64,000 bases of DNA from JBJMHZ01 sp045807125. Lineage in GTDB: Bacteria; Actinomycetota; Actinomycetes; JAWWOL01. Below the pieces are notes generated by a model, which saw only the letters and a program-made list of their open reading frames with translations, ran no database searches and had not been told where the DNA came from. The stretch is taken from assembly GCA_045807125.1 (NCBI GenBank), contig JBJMHZ010000043.1:37774-101773 (forward strand), written 5' to 3'. The position numbers were made by a program, and so were the translations under genes. Positions 37,286-46,000 of this stretch are shown here, one piece after another; within the stretch, counting starts at the first letter, position 1, and each line of letters begins with the position of its first letter.

Positions 37286-37869
37286 GCCGCGTCCCGCTCG
37301 AGCCCGTGACCGCGACGGTGCCGGACGCGCCGGCCCCGCCGGTCGCTCCTGTCCGGTTCGCCGACGGGATCGTCGCCCGGCTGCGCAGGCGCACCAGCAG
37401 CCGCGTCGGCGAGGTGCTGAGCTTCGGCATCATCGGTGCGTTCAACACGATCGTCGACATCGCGGTCTTCAACGTGATGCTCGGCTGGGTGCTGCCCAGC
37501 AAGCCGTTGCTCGACAAGGGCGTGTCCATCGCGGTCGCGACCGCCCTCGCCTACGCGATGAACCGCAACATCACCTGGGCCGAGCGCGCGCGCACCGGGG
37601 TGCGCCGCGAGCTGCCGCTGTTCGCGGCGCTGTCCCTCGTGGGGCTGGGCATCTCCGAGACGGCGCTCGCCATCTCGCACTACGGGCTGGGTCACACGTC
37701 GGTGCTCGCCGACAACATCGCGGCCAACGTGGTGGGGCTGGTGCTCGCCTCCGCATGGCGGTTCTGGTCCTTCCGCCGGTGGGTCTTCCCGCCGGCCGAG
37801 CTGATCGACGACGACGTGCTCCCGACGGAGCCGCGGCTGCGGGAGCGCGACAGCACCAAGGTCGCGTGA
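37282..37869 (+). CDS. GtrA family membrane protein
   Basis: A 195-residue protein with four membrane helices. After a 45-residue cytoplasmic tail, FGIIGAFNTIVDIAVFNVML, TALAYAMNRNITWAER and NVVGLVLASAWRFWSFRRWVF are GtrA hallmarks. Family members are thought to flip polyprenyl-phosphate sugars or assist GT-C transferases. It is coupled to the FAD oxidoreductase by a 4-base overlap, and mtnA begins two bases after its stop. Confidence 0.88.
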   Translation: MSRVPLEPVTATVPDAPAPPVAPVRFADGIVARLRRRTSSRVGEVLSFGIIGAFNTIVDIAVFNVMLGWVLPSKPLLDKGVSIAVATALAYAMNRNITWAERARTGVRRELPLFAALSLVGLGISETALAISHYGLGHTSVLADNIAANVVGLVLASAWRFWSFRRWVFPPAELIDDDVLPTEPRLRERDSTKVA

Positions 37870-37870
37870 G

Positions 37871-38914
37871 ATGACCGGCACGGGGCCGCCGCCGCCGGCG
37901 CTGCGCTGGTCGGACGACGGGCCGGCCGTGGTCCTGCTCGACCAGACCCGGCTGCCGGCCGAGGAGGCCGAGCTCGTCTGCTCCGACGTCGGCGCGCTGG
38001 TCGCCGCCATCGCCCGGCTGGCCGTGCGCGGCGCGCCGTTGCTCGGCATCGCCGGCGCGTACGGCGTCGCTCTCGCGGCGCACCGCGGCGACGACGTCGA
38101 TGCCGCGGCAGCTGCGCTGGCCGGTGCGCGGCCGACCGCGGTCAACCTCGCCTGGGGCGTCCGCAAGGCCCACGACGCGTGGCGCGCGGGCGGGGCCGCC
38201 GCCGCGCTCGACGAGGCGCGGTCGGTCGAGCGGGCCGACGCGGCGGCGGCCGACGCCATCGCGCGGCACGGGCTCGCGCTCGTCCCCGAGCGGGCGCGGG
38301 TGCTCACCCACTGCAACACCGGGCGGCTGGTGTCCGGCGGCTGCGGCACCGCGTTCGGGATCGTCGCGGCCGCTCACCGCGCCGGGCGGCTCGCCCAGCT
38401 CTGGGTCGACGAGACCAGGCCGCTCCTGCAGGGCGCGCGGCTGACGGCGTACGAGGCGGCCAGGGCCGGGATGCCGTACCGGGTGCTGGCCGACACCGCG
38501 GCCGCGTCGCTCTTCGCGGCTCGGCAGGTCGACCTCGTCGTCGTCGGCGCCGACCGGATCGCCGCCGACGGCAGCGTGGCCAACAAGGTCGGCACCCTCG
38601 GGCTGGCCGTCCTCGCCCACCACCACGGCGTGCCGTTCGTCGTCGCGGCGCCGTTGTCGACCGTCGACCCCGGCACGGCGAGCGGTGCCGACATCGTGGT
38701 CGAGGAGCGGGCGCCGGACGAGGTCACCACGTTCGCGGGCGTGCCGGTCGCGCCGAAGGGGGCTCCGGCGTACAACCCCGCCTTCGACGTCACCCCGCCC
38801 GAGCTGGTGACCGCCGTCGTCACCGAGGCCGGCATCGCCCGGCCGGTGGACGGGTCCCGGCTGGACGAGCTGCTGCGACGATCCTGGCAATCGGCCCGCG
38901 AGATGTCACCATAG
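37871..38914 (+). CDS. mtnA: Methylthioribose-1-phosphate isomerase
   Basis: Converts 5-methylthioribose-1-phosphate to methylthioribulose-1-phosphate in methionine salvage. The 347-residue protein has AVRGAPLLGIAGAYGVAL near residue 51, THCNTGRLVSGGCGTAFG with catalytic Cys158, and VVVGADRIAADGSVANKVGT with catalytic Asp228. PAYNPAFDVTPPELV closes the fold. All MtnA hallmarks are present, which separates it from the related eIF2B subunits. No other salvage genes are adjacent; it lies between gtrA and mtrA, as I recall in Streptomyces. Confidence 0.93.
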   Translation: MTGTGPPPPALRWSDDGPAVVLLDQTRLPAEEAELVCSDVGALVAAIARLAVRGAPLLGIAGAYGVALAAHRGDDVDAAAAALAGARPTAVNLAWGVRKAHDAWRAGGAAAALDEARSVERADAAAADAIARHGLALVPERARVLTHCNTGRLVSGGCGTAFGIVAAAHRAGRLAQLWVDETRPLLQGARLTAYEAARAGMPYRVLADTAAASLFAARQVDLVVVGADRIAADGSVANKVGTLGLAVLAHHHGVPFVVAAPLSTVDPGTASGADIVVEERAPDEVTTFAGVPVAPKGAPAYNPAFDVTPPELVTAVVTEAGIARPVDGSRLDELLRRSWQSAREMSP

Positions 38915-38918
38915 GGGC

Positions 38919-39596
38919 GTGAAGGGACGCGTACTCGTCGTCGACGACGACCCAGCGCTCGCCGAGATGCTCGGCATCGTCCTGCGCGGCGAAGGGTTCG
39001 AGCCGTGCTTCGTCGAGGACGGCGACCGCGCGCTCCAGGCGTTCCGCGACACCAAGCCCGACCTCGTGCTGCTCGACCTGATGCTGCCGGGCACCGACGG
39101 CATCGACGTCTGCCGGCAGATCCGGGCGGAGAGTGGCGTGCCGATCGTGATGCTGACGGCGAAGACGGACACCGTCGACGTCGTCGTCGGCCTCGAGTCG
39201 GGCGCGGACGACTACGTGATGAAGCCGTTCAAGTCCAAGGAGCTGGTCGCGAGGATGCGGGCGCGGCTGCGGCGCCGCGAGGACCCGGCGCCCGAGCAGC
39301 TCGCGATCGGCGACCTCACGATCGACGTCGGCGGCCACGCGGTGAGCCGCGACGGGCAGCAGATGAGCCTCACGCCGCTGGAGTTCGACCTGCTCGTCGC
39401 GCTCGCCCGCAAGCCGCAACGGGTCTTCACCCGCGAGCTGCTCCTCGAGCAGGTGTGGGGCTACCGGCATGCGGCCGACACCCGGCTGGTCAACGTCCAC
39501 GTGCAGCGGCTCCGGTCCAAGATCGAGCGCGATCCGGAGCACCCCGAGATCGTGGTGACGGTGCGCGGCGTCGGCTACAAGGCCGGCCCGCCCTGA
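38919..39596 (+). CDS. mtrA: MtrA response regulator
   Basis: OmpR-family response regulator of the MtrAB system controlling cell division, wall metabolism and replication in actinobacteria. The 225-residue protein has the acidic pocket VVDDDPALAEML at residue 6, phospho-acceptor Asp in LVLLDLMLPGTDG near 53, MLTAKTD with Thr, and Lys in DDYVMKPFKSKEL near 103. The winged helix runs from 128 to 224 with the recognition segment RLVNVHVQRLRSKIE. GTG 38919 is only four bases after the mtnA stop. It is followed by mtrB and lpqB. Confidence 0.96.
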   Translation: MKGRVLVVDDDPALAEMLGIVLRGEGFEPCFVEDGDRALQAFRDTKPDLVLLDLMLPGTDGIDVCRQIRAESGVPIVMLTAKTDTVDVVVGLESGADDYVMKPFKSKELVARMRARLRRREDPAPEQLAIGDLTIDVGGHAVSRDGQQMSLTPLEFDLLVALARKPQRVFTRELLLEQVWGYRHAADTRLVNVHVQRLRSKIERDPEHPEIVVTVRGVGYKAGPP

Positions 39597-39610
39597 CGAC
39601 CGGGCAACCC

Positions 39611-41266
39611 GTGCGCCCCGCGCCAGCCACCCGCCGCACCAGCTCGCCGTCAGCCCGCCGCCCGCCCGGCGCCCCGGCGGGGCTGCGCGGCGGGCTCGCC
39701 CGTACCAGCGCCGGTCTCGCCGACCGGTGGTACCGCTCGCTGCAGCTGCGGGTCATCGTCTCGACGCTCGCGCTGTCGGCCCTGGTCGCGGCGCTCGTCG
39801 GGCTCGTCGTCATGACGCAGGTGCGCTCGGGGGTGCTGCGCACGAAGCAGAAGGCGGCGACCGCGCAGACGCTGGCCGGCCTGTCCACCCTCCAGCGCCA
39901 GCTGGACGCGCTCCAGGTGAACGACCGGGAGACGGTGTCGAGCGCGCTGATCAGCGGCCTCGAGGCCAACAGCACCACGGGGTCGAAGGCCGGCGAGTTC
40001 CGCATCCTGCTGCTCGCGACCGGCAACGCTCCGCGCAACAGTGAGCTGTCCGGCGACATCGACGCCTCGACCATCACGCCCGCGCTGCGCCAGGCCGTCG
40101 CCCGGTCGACCACGCAGGTGTGGCAGTACGTCCGGCTCGTGCACGACTCCGACGGCCGGTGGGAGCCGGGCCTGGCCGTCGGCGGCCGGCTGTTCTCGCC
40201 GGACGGCGACCCCTACCAGCTCTACTACGTGTTCCCGCTGTCGGCCGAGGCGCAGACGATCTCGCTCGTCCGCCGCACGCTGCTCTTCTCGGGCTGCGGG
40301 CTCGTCCTGCTGCTGGTCTTCGTCGCGTGGCTGGTGACGAGGCAGGTCGTCCGGCCGGTGCGGCAGGCCGCCGGCACCGCGGAGATGCTGGCGGCCGGCC
40401 GGCTCCAGGAGCGCATGGTGGTGCACGGCAGGGACGAGCTGGCCACGCTCGCCTCCTCGTTCAACCGGATGGCCGAGAGCCTCCAGCGCCAGATCCACGA
40501 GCTGGAGGACCTGTCGCGGCTCCAGCGCCGCTTCGTCTCCGACGTCTCCCACGAGCTGCGCACGCCGTTGACGACCGTCCGGATGGCCGCCGACGTGCTG
40601 CACGCCGCGCGGCACGACTATCCGCCGGCGATCGCCCGGTCGGCCGAGCTGCTCCAGCTGGAGCTGGACCGGTTCGAGTCGCTGCTCGTCGACCTGCTGG
40701 AGATCAGCCGGTACGACGCGCGGGTCGTCGTCCTCGATGCGGAGTCCACCGACCTGCGGGAGATCGTGCGCGGCGTGGTCGACCTCTCCCGCGGCCTGGC
40801 CGACCGGACGGGGTGCGAGCTGCTGGTGGCGATGCCGGCCGAGCCGGTCATCGCCGAGGTCGATCCCCGCCGGGTCGAGCGGATCCTGCGCAACCTGGTG
40901 AGCAACGCGCTCGAGCACGGCGAGGGCATGCCGGTCCTGGTCGAGCTGGCCGGCGACGACCATGCGGTCGCGATCGCGGTGCGCGACAACGGCATCGGGC
41001 TGCGGCGGGGCGAGGCGACGCTGGTGTTCAACCGGTTCTGGCGGGCCGACCCCGCACGGGCGCGGTCCTCCGGCGGCACCGGGCTCGGGCTGTCGATCGC
41101 CCTCGAGGACGCCAAGCTGCACGGCGGCTGGCTCGAGGCGCACGGGGAGCCCGGCCGCGGCTCCAGCTTCCGGTTGACGCTGCCGCGGCGCTCGCACGAG
41201 GACCTGCACGCCTCCCCGCTGCCGCTGCACCCGCGCGACCAGGCCGCCGGGGTGCGCGGTGGCTAG
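39611..41266 (+). CDS. mtrB: MtrB sensor histidine kinase
   Basis: Membrane kinase for MtrA. The 551-residue protein has a basic N-terminus, a first helix near residues 50-72, and an extracytoplasmic sensor domain to about 210. A second helix near 217-237 is followed by HAMP (RPVRQAAGTAEMLAAGRLQ). The H-box FVSDVSHELRTPLTTVRM near 310, N-box RILRNLVSNALEHG near 425, and G-boxes DNGIGL and GGTGLGLSIA complete it. GTG 39611 was chosen as the first valid start after mtrA; a clear ribosome site is missing. The 3' end overlaps lpqB by eight bases. Confidence 0.94.
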   Translation: MRPAPATRRTSSPSARRPPGAPAGLRGGLARTSAGLADRWYRSLQLRVIVSTLALSALVAALVGLVVMTQVRSGVLRTKQKAATAQTLAGLSTLQRQLDALQVNDRETVSSALISGLEANSTTGSKAGEFRILLLATGNAPRNSELSGDIDASTITPALRQAVARSTTQVWQYVRLVHDSDGRWEPGLAVGGRLFSPDGDPYQLYYVFPLSAEAQTISLVRRTLLFSGCGLVLLLVFVAWLVTRQVVRPVRQAAGTAEMLAAGRLQERMVVHGRDELATLASSFNRMAESLQRQIHELEDLSRLQRRFVSDVSHELRTPLTTVRMAADVLHAARHDYPPAIARSAELLQLELDRFESLLVDLLEISRYDARVVVLDAESTDLREIVRGVVDLSRGLADRTGCELLVAMPAEPVIAEVDPRRVERILRNLVSNALEHGEGMPVLVELAGDDHAVAIAVRDNGIGLRRGEATLVFNRFWRADPARARSSGGTGLGLSIALEDAKLHGGWLEAHGEPGRGSSFRLTLPRRSHEDLHASPLPLHPRDQAAGVRGG

Positions 41267-43097
41267 GCGCCGGCGGCCGGTGGTCGGCGCGGCTGTCGCG
41301 ATGGCGGTCGCCGGCCTGCTCGCGGCGTGCGAGTCCGTTCCGTCCAGCGGTGACCCGCACGCCATCGGGGAGCGCGGCGGGGCGCAGGCCGCGAGCGACA
41401 GCCAGTACGTCCGCTACCTGCCGCCGACCCCTCAGCCGGGGTACGACTCCGGGATGATCATGGCCGGGTTCGAGGTGGCGATGGCCGACTTCACCGACGG
41501 CCACGCGGCGGCCAGGCGCTACCTGACGCCCTCGCTCGCCCGTTCCTGGGACCCCGACATCCGCACGGTCGTCTACGCCAACCGCCAGCCCGTGACGCCG
41601 GTCGACGCGCCGGTGGGCACCTTCGACTACACCGTCACGCCGGTCGCGGTGGTCGCGCGCGACCACGGCTTCGCGCTCGACGACGTGCAGGAGTCGTACG
41701 CCGCGCACGCGACCCGCCAGGCCGACGGGCAGTGGCGGCTCGACGACGTCCGCCCCGGCACGCTGCTGTCGATCGCCGACTTCGAGCGGGCGTTCCGCCC
41801 CGTCGACGTGTACTTCCCGGCGGCGCGCGGGGGCGTCCTCGTGCCCGACCACGTCTTCCTGCCGGTGGCGCCCGTCGACCTGCCGGTCGCCATGGTGCGC
41901 CAGCTCGTGCGCGGCCCCACCTCGTGGCTGAAGCCGGCCGTGCGCCCGGTCGCGCCGGCCGGCACGGTGGTGCGGTCGGTGACGGTCGACGCCGACGGCA
42001 CCGCATGGGTGGTGCTCGGCGGCGGAGCCCGCGACCTCGCCGCCGACGAGCAGCACCAGCTGCTGGTCGCTCTCACCTGGACGCTCGGCCACCAGCTTCC
42101 CGACGTGAAGGCGGTGCGCCTCGCGATCGACGGCCTGGTGCCGCAGCCCGAGGCCCTGCAGCGCCCGTACGACCTGCAGGACTTCGCCAGCTACGATCCA
42201 GGCGCGTTCCCGTCCGGCAGCCGGGCCACCTACGTCGACGGTGACCACGTGCAGCAGCTCCCGCCCGCCGGGCAGGGCCCGCTGCCTGGCGTGCAGCCCA
42301 CGCTTGCGGGCGCCACCGACCCGGTGGCACCGGTCGCCGCGCGCGGGCTGGCCGCGATCCGGCGGGGCCGCCACGGCGACGCGCTGGTCCTCTACGACGG
42401 GACCCGCTGGCGGGACGCGTACCGGGCCCCGAAGCTGTCGTCCCCCACCTGGATACCGGACGGCTCCGCGGTCTGGACGGTGGCGACCCGCGCCGACGGG
42501 ACGCAGCGCGTGATCGCGGTGGAGCTGGCCTCCACCGACGGCAGCAGCCGGATAACGCCGACCGAGGTCGCCGTCCGCCTCGCCGGGTCGGGGCTGCGCG
42601 CCGTCGGCCGCGTGTCGCAGCTTCGCCTGTCCCGCGACGGCACCCGGGTGGCGTTCATCCGCTCGGACGCCGGCGACTCGCTCGCGAGCGCGCGACCGTT
42701 CGTCGCCCGCATCGCCGGGACGCCCGCGGCCCCGACGATGTCAGGGCTGCGGGCGCTCGCTCCCGCCTGCCCTGCGCGGAGCGGCCAGCGCTGCCTGTCA
42801 TCGGCGGTCGACCTCGCCTGGGCCGACGCCGACCACCTGGTCGTGCTCGCCAACGCCAACGCCGGCGACCCCCATGCCCGGGCGCCCTACCTGGTGGCCG
42901 TCGACGGCTCGTCCGTGGTGCAGGTGGGCACGGCGGGCCTGTCCAGCGACGTGGTCTCCATCACCGCCGCGCCCGGCGTCCGGATGGTGGCCGTCGTGCC
43001 CGGCCCCGGGCGGGCCGAGCCGACCCTCTACGCCGCCCAGCCCGGCGACACCTGGGTACGGGTGGGCTACGGCTACGGGGCGCGCTACCCGGACTGA
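41259..43097 (+). CDS. lpqB: Lipoprotein LpqB
   Basis: Membrane-anchored lipoprotein that interacts with the sensor domain of MtrB in mycobacteria. The 612-residue protein has a lipobox LLAACES with lipid-carrying Cys24. A GerMN-type region (about 165-290) contains FPAARGGVLVPDHVFLPV and VRQLVRGPTSWLKPAV, and a C-terminal beta-propeller-like half follows. Start GTG lies within the last codons of mtrB, so the three genes form one operon. Order and length are normal for the family. Confidence 0.92.
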   Translation: MARRRRPVVGAAVAMAVAGLLAACESVPSSGDPHAIGERGGAQAASDSQYVRYLPPTPQPGYDSGMIMAGFEVAMADFTDGHAAARRYLTPSLARSWDPDIRTVVYANRQPVTPVDAPVGTFDYTVTPVAVVARDHGFALDDVQESYAAHATRQADGQWRLDDVRPGTLLSIADFERAFRPVDVYFPAARGGVLVPDHVFLPVAPVDLPVAMVRQLVRGPTSWLKPAVRPVAPAGTVVRSVTVDADGTAWVVLGGGARDLAADEQHQLLVALTWTLGHQLPDVKAVRLAIDGLVPQPEALQRPYDLQDFASYDPGAFPSGSRATYVDGDHVQQLPPAGQGPLPGVQPTLAGATDPVAPVAARGLAAIRRGRHGDALVLYDGTRWRDAYRAPKLSSPTWIPDGSAVWTVATRADGTQRVIAVELASTDGSSRITPTEVAVRLAGSGLRAVGRVSQLRLSRDGTRVAFIRSDAGDSLASARPFVARIAGTPAAPTMSGLRALAPACPARSGQRCLSSAVDLAWADADHLVVLANANAGDPHARAPYLVAVDGSSVVQVGTAGLSSDVVSITAAPGVRMVAVVPGPGRAEPTLYAAQPGDTWVRVGYGYGARYPD

Positions 43098-43155
43098 GCG
43101 CGCGCCCGGCTCCGCTGGTGGCGAGGGGCACGCCGGGCGGACGGTCCTGCCGCCG

Positions 43156-43184
43156 GTCCACAGGGCCGCCGCCCGTCCACAGGG
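43156..43184 (+). repeat. Two direct GTCCACAGGG repeats upstream of comF-like gene
   Basis: GTCCACAGGG occurs at 43156-43165 and 43175-43184, 19 bases apart, in the lpqB/comF gap. The same GTCCACAG core recurs in two other intergenic regions of this window (24092, 52733, 52775). Confidence 0.6.
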
Positions 43185-43234
43185 TGGCCGCCGGACGGGG
43201 CCGGTCGTCGGTGGCCAAGGCGAGGGTGACCGGC

Positions 43235-44002
43235 ATGACGACCTCCCGCCCCGCGTTCCCCGCAGCCGCCCTCGTCGCGACCCTCGCCGACCTGCTGCTG
43301 CCGAGCCGCTGCGGCGGCTGCGGCCGCGGCGCCGGCCCCGCGTGCCCGGACTGCCTGGCCGCTCTGGCCGGGCCGGCCCGCCGGCTCGACCCGCGGCCCC
43401 GCCCGCCCGGCCTGCCGCCCGTGCTGGCGGTGGCGCCCTACGCCGGGCCGGTCCGCTCGCTGGTGCTGCGGCACAAGGAACGGGCGGCGCTCGGTCTCAC
43501 CGGCCCGCTCGCGGGGGCCTTGGCGAGCGGCGTCGCGGCCGTCCTGCGCGAGGCGGCCGGCCGGCCGGCGAGCGAGGTGGGTGCCCCCGTGCTCCTGGTC
43601 CCCGTCCCGTCGCGGCGCGCCGCCCGCCGCGAGCGCGGGCACGACCCGACCGGGCGAATGGTGAGGAGGGCGGCTCGCCTGCTGCGCGAGCAGGGCGTCC
43701 CGGTCAGCTCGTGCCCGGCCCTGCGGCACGTGCGGGCGGTCGCCGACCAGGCCGGGCTCGGTGCCGCCGCCCGGTGGGTCAACCTGGCCGGTGCGCTCGC
43801 CGTGCGCCCGGTCGCCAGGGCGCGCCTGCCGGGAGCGCTCGTGGTGATCGTCGACGACGTCGTCACCACCGGTGCGACCGCTGCCGAGGCGGCGCGGGCC
43901 GTCCGGGCGGCCGGCGGCACGGTCCTCGGCGTCGCCGCGGTGGCCGCGACGCCGAGGCGCGTGGCGGAGCCCCTCTCGTCAGGCGGCGTGGGGCGGCGCT
44001 AG
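43235..44002 (+). CDS. ComF family / PRPP-binding phosphoribosyltransferase-like protein
   Basis: A 255-residue protein with an N-terminal zinc finger (CGGCGRGAGPACPDC near residues 28-42). Then comes YAGPVRSLVLRHKERAALGL and a type-I phosphoribosyltransferase fold with the PRPP loop VVIVDDVVTTGATAAEA near 205. VPVPSRRAARRERGHDPT is the usual ComF signature. In Bacillus ComF supports DNA uptake; in actinobacteria the role is unclear, and competence genes are absent here. ATG was chosen for the GAGGG eight bases upstream; GTG 43226 is an alternative. Confidence 0.85.
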   Translation: MTTSRPAFPAAALVATLADLLLPSRCGGCGRGAGPACPDCLAALAGPARRLDPRPRPPGLPPVLAVAPYAGPVRSLVLRHKERAALGLTGPLAGALASGVAAVLREAAGRPASEVGAPVLLVPVPSRRAARRERGHDPTGRMVRRAARLLREQGVPVSSCPALRHVRAVADQAGLGAAARWVNLAGALAVRPVARARLPGALVVIVDDVVTTGATAAEAARAVRAAGGTVLGVAAVAATPRRVAEPLSSGGVGRR

Positions 44003-44340
44003 CGTCATAGCATGGCGCCCGCCCGGGTCCGTGGTTGCGTCGGGTCGGTCACCACGCCAGGCGCACGCCCGGCATGGTGCCCGCCCCGGTTAGCCGATGC
44101 CAGCCGCAGGCGAAACGGCCCACGTAAGGCGACTTCTCGTCGACCGATCACGGTGCGGCTTAGGAGTAAGTCCTGCCCCTCCGGCGAGCCGGATGCCCGC
44201 CGGTCAGGGAGAAGGGCAGTAGTGGCGATCAACTCGACACCGAGGCTGCGAACCTCTCAGCAGGCGAATGTGGGGTCGAAGACCAGGTCGGCCGGGCGGG
44301 CGCCTTGCCGCCGGCCCGCCGGCCCGAGTCACCGGCCGGC
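44000..44340 (+). ncRNA. Candidate raiA-type structured RNA upstream of hpf
   Basis: This 413-base gap (44003-44415) holds no convincing gene. It starts with possible -10 elements (TAGCGT at 44000, TAGCAT at 44008). Pairing blocks include CTGCCC (44173) with GGGCAG (44214), enclosing TCCGGC/GCCGGA at 44180-44193, and an imperfect 11-bp GC stem at 44290-44324. Single-stranded A-rich stretches (AGGCGAAAC, AGGAGTAAG, GCGAATG) lie between. The raiA RNA class is known in actinobacteria and Firmicutes upstream of raiA/hpf genes, so position plus structure suggest that identity. The consensus was not scored and the ends are approximate. Confidence 0.55.
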
Positions 44341-44415
44341 GCCGCGTGGGTATCGAGCGGGGGCAGGCATGAGCGCCGGCAGGTGACGAGCGCACCGATC
44401 AGGGAGGTCTCGCGC

Positions 44416-45090
44416 GTGGACATCGTGGTCAAGGGGCGGCACATCGACGTCGCGGAACGGTTCCGCCTGCACGTGGTCGACAAGCTGGGCCGGATAGAGC
44501 GGTTCGACCACAAGGTCATCCGGATCGAGGTCGAGGTCTCGCACGAGCCCAACCCGCGCCTGCAGGGCCAGCGCGAGCGCATCGAGCTGACCTGCGTGTC
44601 GCGCGGGCCGGTCATCCGCGCCGAGGCGGCCGCCTCCGACCCGTACGCCGCGCTCGACATGGCCTACGACAAGCTGCAGATGCGGCTGCGGCGGATGGCC
44701 GACCGCCGGCGCGTGCACCACGGCCGCAAGAGCCCGGTCTCGGTGGCGGTGGCGACCGCCGTCGTCGGCCTCGACTCCCCCGGCGCTCCCGCGCTGGTGG
44801 CCGAGGCCGGGGGCGCGTCGCCCGACGGCGAGCGGGCCGCGGGGGTCCTGCCGCCCGAGGCCGTCGGCGGCGTCGACGGCGACGGCCCGCTGGTGGTGCG
44901 GGAGAAGGTCCACGTCGCGGCGCCGATGACGCTCGACCAGGCCTTGTTCGAGATGGAGCTCGTGGGCCACGACTTCTACCTGTTCAAGGACCAGCAGAGC
45001 GGCCTGCCGAGCGTGATCTACCGGCGGCGCGGCTACGACTACGGCGTCATCCGGCTGAGCCAGCCCGAGGACGAGTCCGCGACCGGCTGA
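44416..45090 (+). CDS. hpf: Long-form ribosome hibernation promoting factor
   Basis: Binds the 30S decoding centre and dimerises 70S ribosomes into inactive 100S particles during starvation. The 224-residue protein has the S30AE domain at 1-105 (VDIVVKGRHIDVAERFRLHVVDKL, IEVEVSHEPN) and a variable linker. The C-terminal dimerisation domain (about 160-220) includes MTLDQALFEMELVGHDFYLF and VIYRRRGYDYGVIRL. AGGGAGG lies eight bases before the GTG. The long, structured upstream region suggests RNA-level regulation. Confidence 0.95.
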   Translation: MDIVVKGRHIDVAERFRLHVVDKLGRIERFDHKVIRIEVEVSHEPNPRLQGQRERIELTCVSRGPVIRAEAAASDPYAALDMAYDKLQMRLRRMADRRRVHHGRKSPVSVAVATAVVGLDSPGAPALVAEAGGASPDGERAAGVLPPEAVGGVDGDGPLVVREKVHVAAPMTLDQALFEMELVGHDFYLFKDQQSGLPSVIYRRRGYDYGVIRLSQPEDESATG

Positions 45091-45093
45091 CAC

Positions 45094-45114
45094 CGGGCCG
45101 GGCGGAGCGGCCCG
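45094..45114 (+). terminator. Probable terminator hairpin after hpf
   Basis: CGGGCCG at 45094-45100 and CGGCCCG at 45108-45114 form a perfect 7-bp GC stem three bases after the hpf stop. No U-tract follows, which is common in actinobacteria. Confidence 0.4.
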
Positions 45115-45289
45115 CCAGCCGCCGCCGCCGGTTACCGTTGACCGACGGGGAGGAGTCGTCCTCGGCCGACGCCCGCTCGTGTCATCATCTTCCGGCGGGC
45201 GTCGCCGCCCGGTGCCGGGCACGAACAGTGCGGGTGGTGGCCGTACGAAGGAGCATCGCCACCGCAGCGCCATTGCACAGGAGGCCTCG

Positions 45290-46000
45290 TTGACTGACCA
45301 GCCCGCCGAGTCTCGGCCCACCGAGCCGGTCGCCATCGGCGACCCGATTCGGGTGCTGGTCGTCGACGACCATGCGCTGTTCCGCCGTGGCCTCGAGATG
45401 GTCCTCGAGCAGGAGCCCGACATCGAGGTGGTCGGTGAGGCGAGCGACGGCACCGAGGCGGTCGAGCGGGCCGTCGAGACGACCCCCGACATCGTCCTCA
45501 TGGACGTGCGGATGCCCAAGCGCGGCGGCATCGACGCCTGCACGGCGATCAAGGACGCCGTCCCCAGCACCAAGATCATCATGCTGACGATCAGCGACGA
45601 GGAGGCCGACCTCTACGACGCGATCAAGGCGGGCGCGATGGGCTACCTGCTCAAGGAGATCTCCATCGAGGAGGTGGCGAGCGCGATCAGGGCCGTCAAC
45701 GGCGGCCAGTCGCTGATCAGCCCGTCGATGGCCTCCAAGCTGCTCAACGAGTTCGCCTCGATGATCAAGCGGACCGACGAGCGGCAGCAGCTGCCCACGC
45801 CGCGGCTCACCGACCGCGAGATGGAGGTCCTGCGCCTCGTGGCCAAGGGCATGAACAACCGCGACATCGCCAAGCAGCTGTTCATCAGCGAGAACACGGT
45901 CAAGAACCACATCCGCAACATCCTCGAGAAGCTGCAGCTGCATTCGCGGATGGAGGCGGTCGTCTACGCGGTGCGCGAGAAGCTGCTCGAGATCACCTGA
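45290..46000 (+). CDS. NarL/FixJ-type response regulator (orphan)
   Basis: A 236-residue two-domain regulator. The receiver (residues 15-135) has VLVVDDHALFRRGLEMVL, phospho-Asp in IVLMDVRMPKRGG, Thr in MLTISDEE and Lys in GYLLKEISIEE. A LuxR-type helix-turn-helix (about 168-232) reads LTDREMEVLRLVAKGMNNRDIAKQLF followed by SENTVKNHIRNIL. The start is assigned to TTG because AGGAGG ends five bases upstream; an upstream in-frame start at 45179 lacks a site. No histidine kinase is adjacent. Its 3' end overlaps the convergent GNAT gene by eight bases. Confidence 0.88.
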   Translation: MTDQPAESRPTEPVAIGDPIRVLVVDDHALFRRGLEMVLEQEPDIEVVGEASDGTEAVERAVETTPDIVLMDVRMPKRGGIDACTAIKDAVPSTKIIMLTISDEEADLYDAIKAGAMGYLLKEISIEEVASAIRAVNGGQSLISPSMASKLLNEFASMIKRTDERQQLPTPRLTDREMEVLRLVAKGMNNRDIAKQLFISENTVKNHIRNILEKLQLHSRMEAVVYAVREKLLEIT

